This document shows, piece after piece, positions 61,463 through 64,000 of a stretch of 64,000 bases of DNA. Position 1 is the first letter of the stretch. Each line of letters starts with the position of its first letter. Position numbers and translations under genes: made by a program. Under the pieces are notes generated by a model. The model saw only the letters and a list, made by a program, of their open reading frames with translations. It was not told the origin of the DNA and did no database searches. Origin of the DNA: Thermoproteaceae archaeon (lineage in GTDB: Archaea > Thermoproteota > Thermoprotei > Thermoproteales > Thermoproteaceae); NCBI GenBank assembly GCA_015521775.1, contig WANN01000002.1, positions 1 through 64,000 on the forward strand, written 5' to 3'.

Positions 61463-62604
61463 GGCAATGTTATCTTGGCCTTATAGTAGCCTATTGTAGG
61501 TACTAATAATATTAAATCATATGAAGAGACATATAGTATAGCCGTGTTATTTTGCATCACGACCCGTTTTTCGGGTGTTGCAAGGAACGATGACCTATAT
61601 ATGTGCAGTTTGTTCCAGAAGGGAGATAAGAGGTTCTTTTCAATGACGTTACGTATAGTATATTTATATATTCTCCTAATATTAATACTGAAATGTTTTA
61701 TATTTTTATAATGATATACGCATAGCGAACTAGGACTGATAATGGGACGAGTAAGCTTTTTAAATATTGCAGGGTCTTCTTCGCTGTACGCCATACCTAA
61801 ATGCATACATTTGCCGTCGTCGGCCACATATAACATAACCATTTTATTATCTATGTATGAAACGTATGGATGGCTCAATCCCCTCTTTTCCCATGTATAT
61901 GTCGGTTCCAGTACAATGCCCTTCTTCTTAAACGATATCCCATCGTTTGATACGGCTACTAGTATTCGCTGTATCCCATCATAACCCGGCGCCGAGTAAT
62001 ATAGATATAATGATCCTCCAACTTCAAGAGCTGTAGGGCCTTCAACCGCTACCCGTTCTCCGTCCCCCTTTTCCCATGGTATTGTCTCATCAGGTACAAG
62101 CACCGGCTTCTCCTCTTTCGTCCATTTTACGCCATCTGTGCTTGTAGCAACGCCTATCGACACAACTTTTTTCCCTCTATATGTAGCTCCGGCAAAGTAC
62201 ATGTGCCACACTCCACGGAACCTTACCACGTCTATATCTGCTAAATGGTGGTCATCCCAGGAACCCGGAAAGCCCCGAGATAATAGTGGATTAACTACTC
62301 CCTGAGCATGGTAATATAATAGATCGTTGGAAACCGCCAAAAATGGTAGTTCGGCCTTGTCTGGCGGGTAGGGCGTATAGTAAAGCCAGAAAGGGAAAAC
62401 TTTGCCCTTGTTATATATGGAATGGGGATGTACTACTCCAAGCCCCTCGCCTAGCGGAACCCTTAGCTGCCTTCCCCTTTCAACTACGTGAATCCCCTCC
62501 ATTAATGTCATGGCGTAATAATGAACGCGTGGTAAAATGTATAGATCCCTTATTACGGACAGCGAGCATGCTAAAGGTGCTTTTGCTTGAAGTGCCGCAT
62601 TCAA
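61459..62604 (-). CDS. Five-bladed beta-propeller glycosidase-like protein (GH43/GH130-like)
   Basis: The 381-residue protein repeats propeller-type strands with signature turns: FPFWLYYTPYPPD, DVVRFRGVWHMYFAGATYRG, IGVATSTDGVKWTKE, AVEGPTALEVGGSLYLYYSAP and LVAVSNDGISFKKKG. This is typical of GH43/GH62/GH130-like sheets used on glycans. Catalytic acids cannot be fixed by eye. AACTATTATTG about 25 bases upstream supports the ATG at 62604. It is the first gene of an operon with the sulfatase-like gene. Confidence 0.75.
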   Translation of the reverse strand: MNAALQAKAPLACSLSVIRDLYILPRVHYYAMTLMEGIHVVERGRQLRVPLGEGLGVVHPHSIYNKGKVFPFWLYYTPYPPDKAELPFLAVSNDLLYYHAQGVVNPLLSRGFPGSWDDHHLADIDVVRFRGVWHMYFAGATYRGKKVVSIGVATSTDGVKWTKEEKPVLVPDETIPWEKGDGERVAVEGPTALEVGGSLYLYYSAPGYDGIQRILVAVSNDGISFKKKGIVLEPTYTWEKRGLSHPYVSYIDNKMVMLYVADDGKCMHLGMAYSEEDPAIFKKLTRPIISPSSLCVYHYKNIKHFSINIRRIYKYTIRNVIEKNLLSPFWNKLHIYRSSFLATPEKRVVMQNNTAILYVSSYDLILLVPTIGYYKAKITLP

Positions 62605-62690
62605 ATGATGCGATCGCTCCAGGGCAATAATAGTTAGGGTCCATACCCATTTACGCTGATGTAAATAAGGTATTTAAAATCTTTTATGGT

Positions 62691-63551
62691 GTGAGGAGCC
62701 AACTCCTACTAGCCCGCTCTTACCAGGAAAGCTCGGAGAGGGAAGTGAGGAGGACAATAAAAGTATTGCATGTATGGAATACTGCTGGTATCGCAAGTAC
62801 GTTGGCCCTATACCAGAACAGGCTTTTAGGATGGGATGCCTGGGTAATCACCCGTAGTGATGCTGATAAATTTGGGCATACCATATTTGGCGAGACATGT
62901 CGGTGCAGGCCTGCTGAATTCATAGTCAAAGCTATTAAAATGGCAAGACGATACGACGTAATACACGTACATAGTCTAGATCGTTTAGTAGGTCCCTTAA
63001 AAATGTTGTATAAAGATAAAATGGTCATATTGCATTATCATGGGGATGATATAAGGGGATTATGGGGGTCCAAAGTGGACATAATTAGTAGGGCCGATGT
63101 TGTTGTGGTATCCACGCCCGACCTCTTTGATGAGGGCAAACAGTACGGTGCATATTACCTTCCAAATCCCGTCAATCTGGACCTGTTTAGACCTATGGAG
63201 CACTTGAGATCTAAGCACCAAAGCGCAATTTACATATATGACCCAAGTAGCTGGGCATTAAAGGACGTGGACGAAGCTAAAATGATAGCCCGTGACATGA
63301 AGTTAAAGCTTTATATACATGACAGGCATAGGAGGTCAATTCCCTACCGATATATGCCGTATATACTTAATAAGTTCTGGTATTTAATAGATAAACTATC
63401 CATACATAGCCTTAGTCTAACGGCCCTCGAAGCCTTGGCATGTAACGTGAAAGTTGTAAAAAGGGAAAGAATAGTGGAGGGACTTCCGAGGGAACATACC
63501 CCGACAGAAGTTTTACGTATACTTTTAAGAATTATGAGCAAAGTAATGTAA
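62691..63551 (+). CDS. GT4-like glycosyltransferase (short)
   Basis: The 286-residue protein has KVLHVWNTAGIASTLALYQNRLLGWDAWVI, DVIHVHSLDRLVGPLKMLYK, VILHYHGDDIRG, RADVVVVSTPDL and the C-terminal SLTALEALACNVKVV. It is a GT-B type enzyme, shorter than usual in the second domain. The start is uncertain: the GTG at 62691 is open, but an in-frame GTG near 62742 also gives the typical N-terminus. It overlaps the convergent asparagine-synthase-like gene by 27 bases. Confidence 0.75.
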   Translation: MRSQLLLARSYQESSEREVRRTIKVLHVWNTAGIASTLALYQNRLLGWDAWVITRSDADKFGHTIFGETCRCRPAEFIVKAIKMARRYDVIHVHSLDRLVGPLKMLYKDKMVILHYHGDDIRGLWGSKVDIISRADVVVVSTPDLFDEGKQYGAYYLPNPVNLDLFRPMEHLRSKHQSAIYIYDPSSWALKDVDEAKMIARDMKLKLYIHDRHRRSIPYRYMPYILNKFWYLIDKLSIHSLSLTALEALACNVKVVKRERIVEGLPREHTPTEVLRILLRIMSKVM

Positions 63552-64000
63552 ATACCAATAGTATAGGAATATCGCTCTCCATAAGAGGTTTGCCTCAGGT
63601 CCCTTTAGCTTATCCGCCTTGTTCCATAGATTGGAAAGCACGTCTATGATGGGGCCTGGGACGCCTAATTTGGACAGGACGGCTTGTACATCGTTATAGT
63701 TTATTTGGGGGCGTATAGCAAGTAGCCACTCCTTTTCAGGGACCTCGAATCCTACCTTGTCCCTTCGTTTCCTGATAAGATCTATGAGTATGCCTTTCAT
63801 GGCATCCCTATGTATTCTCTTAGTCCATCCCCTAGCCAGCTTGTAGTAGCCCGGTAATGATAGGGCGAGTTCTATCAGCGCTCTATCGAGATATGGGACC
63901 CTCACCTCGACCGAAAAGGCCATCCCGTCTCTATCAGCGTAATGGAGCAATCGTTGAAGGCCGTCACCCATTAGGTCCCTGACCAGCAGAGCATTTACTG
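63525..64000 (-). CDS. Asparagine-synthase-like protein, C-terminal part (cut by window end)
   Basis: The frame is open at the window end. The visible region has DRDGMAFSVEVRVPYLDRALIELALSLP, the conserved SVExRxPxLD segment of the synthetase domain of AsnB, followed by GWTKRIHRDAMKGIL and RRDKVGFEVPEKEWL. Asparagine-synthase-like enzymes in glycan clusters often modify sugar carboxylates or amino sugars. The N-terminal glutaminase part lies outside the window. Confidence 0.85.
   Translation of the reverse strand, partial: VNALLVRDLMGDGLQRLLHYADRDGMAFSVEVRVPYLDRALIELALSLPGYYKLARGWTKRIHRDAMKGILIDLIRKRRDKVGFEVPEKEWLLAIRPQINYNDVQAVLSKLGVPGPIIDVLSNLWNKADKLKGPEANLLWRAIFLYYWYLHYFAHNS

Larger units (their letters stand above)
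60040..63560. other. AT-rich island inside the glycan locus
   Basis: From the end of the Nudix gene to the end of the glycosyltransferase gene, the sequence is clearly richer in A and T, with AT-ending codons, unlike the GC-rich neighbours. It covers the sulfatase-like, beta-propeller and glycosyltransferase genes. I see no transposase, integrase or flanking direct repeat. Composition fits recent acquisition, as is common for surface-glycan genes. Confidence 0.6.

Noticed and set aside
60040-63560. Insertion sequence or integrated element
   Set aside because: No transposase, integrase, terminal inverted repeats or target-site duplications were seen; only base composition is unusual.

Overview
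The window is a stretch of archaeal chromosome from the Thermoproteota (Crenarchaeota). The evidence is the archaeal replication set (clamp-loader subunits and Orc1/Cdc6), a split RNA polymerase gene rpoA1/rpoA2 beside an unsplit rpoB, A-type ATP synthase genes, RadA, CarS, KEOPS Cgi121, ABCE1 and the archaeal bifunctional FBP aldolase/phosphatase. A tRNA-Thr gene with two introns, one at the non-canonical position 29/30, points to a Thermoproteales-like lineage; I cannot name the genus. The DNA is GC-rich, except for an AT-rich surface-glycan block near the right end. Many genes look leaderless: a TATA-like box lies about 23-28 bases upstream of the chosen start codon. I used this to choose starts, several of them GTG.

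Layout. 1-7.4 kb: clamp loader, Orc1/Cdc6 with a possible origin, an aIF2B/MtnA-family isomerase, nucleases and an RNA methyltransferase. 7.4-22 kb: AMMECR1, three C/D-box guide RNA candidates, scattered A-type ATP synthase genes (G/H-like and C; K; D; F-E-A), radA interrupted by a mini-intein, a radical SAM protein and CarS. 22-34 kb: an RNA polymerase/ribosomal superoperon (rpoH-B-A1-A2-rpl30e-nusA-rps12-rpoD, a 520-base gap, then rpl18e-rpl13-rps9-rpoN). 34-51 kb: informational and maintenance genes (Lsm, MetK, a COG2433-type protein, Rio2, THUMP protein, Cgi121, SAM hydrolase, RtcA, NOG1-like GTPase, a proteasome beta subunit lacking Thr1, endonuclease V, ABCE1), FBP aldolase/phosphatase and a CLC transporter. 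51-55 kb: the two-intron tRNA-Thr, a methyltransferase, a Nudix protein, and a glycosidase/gamma-glutamyltransferase pair. 55-64 kb: a polysaccharide or glycoprotein locus (WecB, glycosyltransferases, AlkP-superfamily enzymes, a beta-propeller glycosidase-like protein, an asparagine-synthase-like protein); 60.0-63.6 kb is markedly AT-rich and probably acquired.

The most interesting points are: (1) four divergent gene pairs whose start codons lie about 47-50 bases apart and share one TATA-like box at the midpoint; (2) three C/D-box sRNA candidates, one with its C box overlapping a stop codon; (3) tRNA-Thr(CGT) with 21- and 17-nt introns, abutting the stop codon of the upstream gene; (4) a 29-residue, almost purely acidic leaderless ORF; (5) patchwork codon usage inside the clamp-loader gene; (6) two GC-rich gaps of about 520 bases without genes, one containing long-range complementarity.
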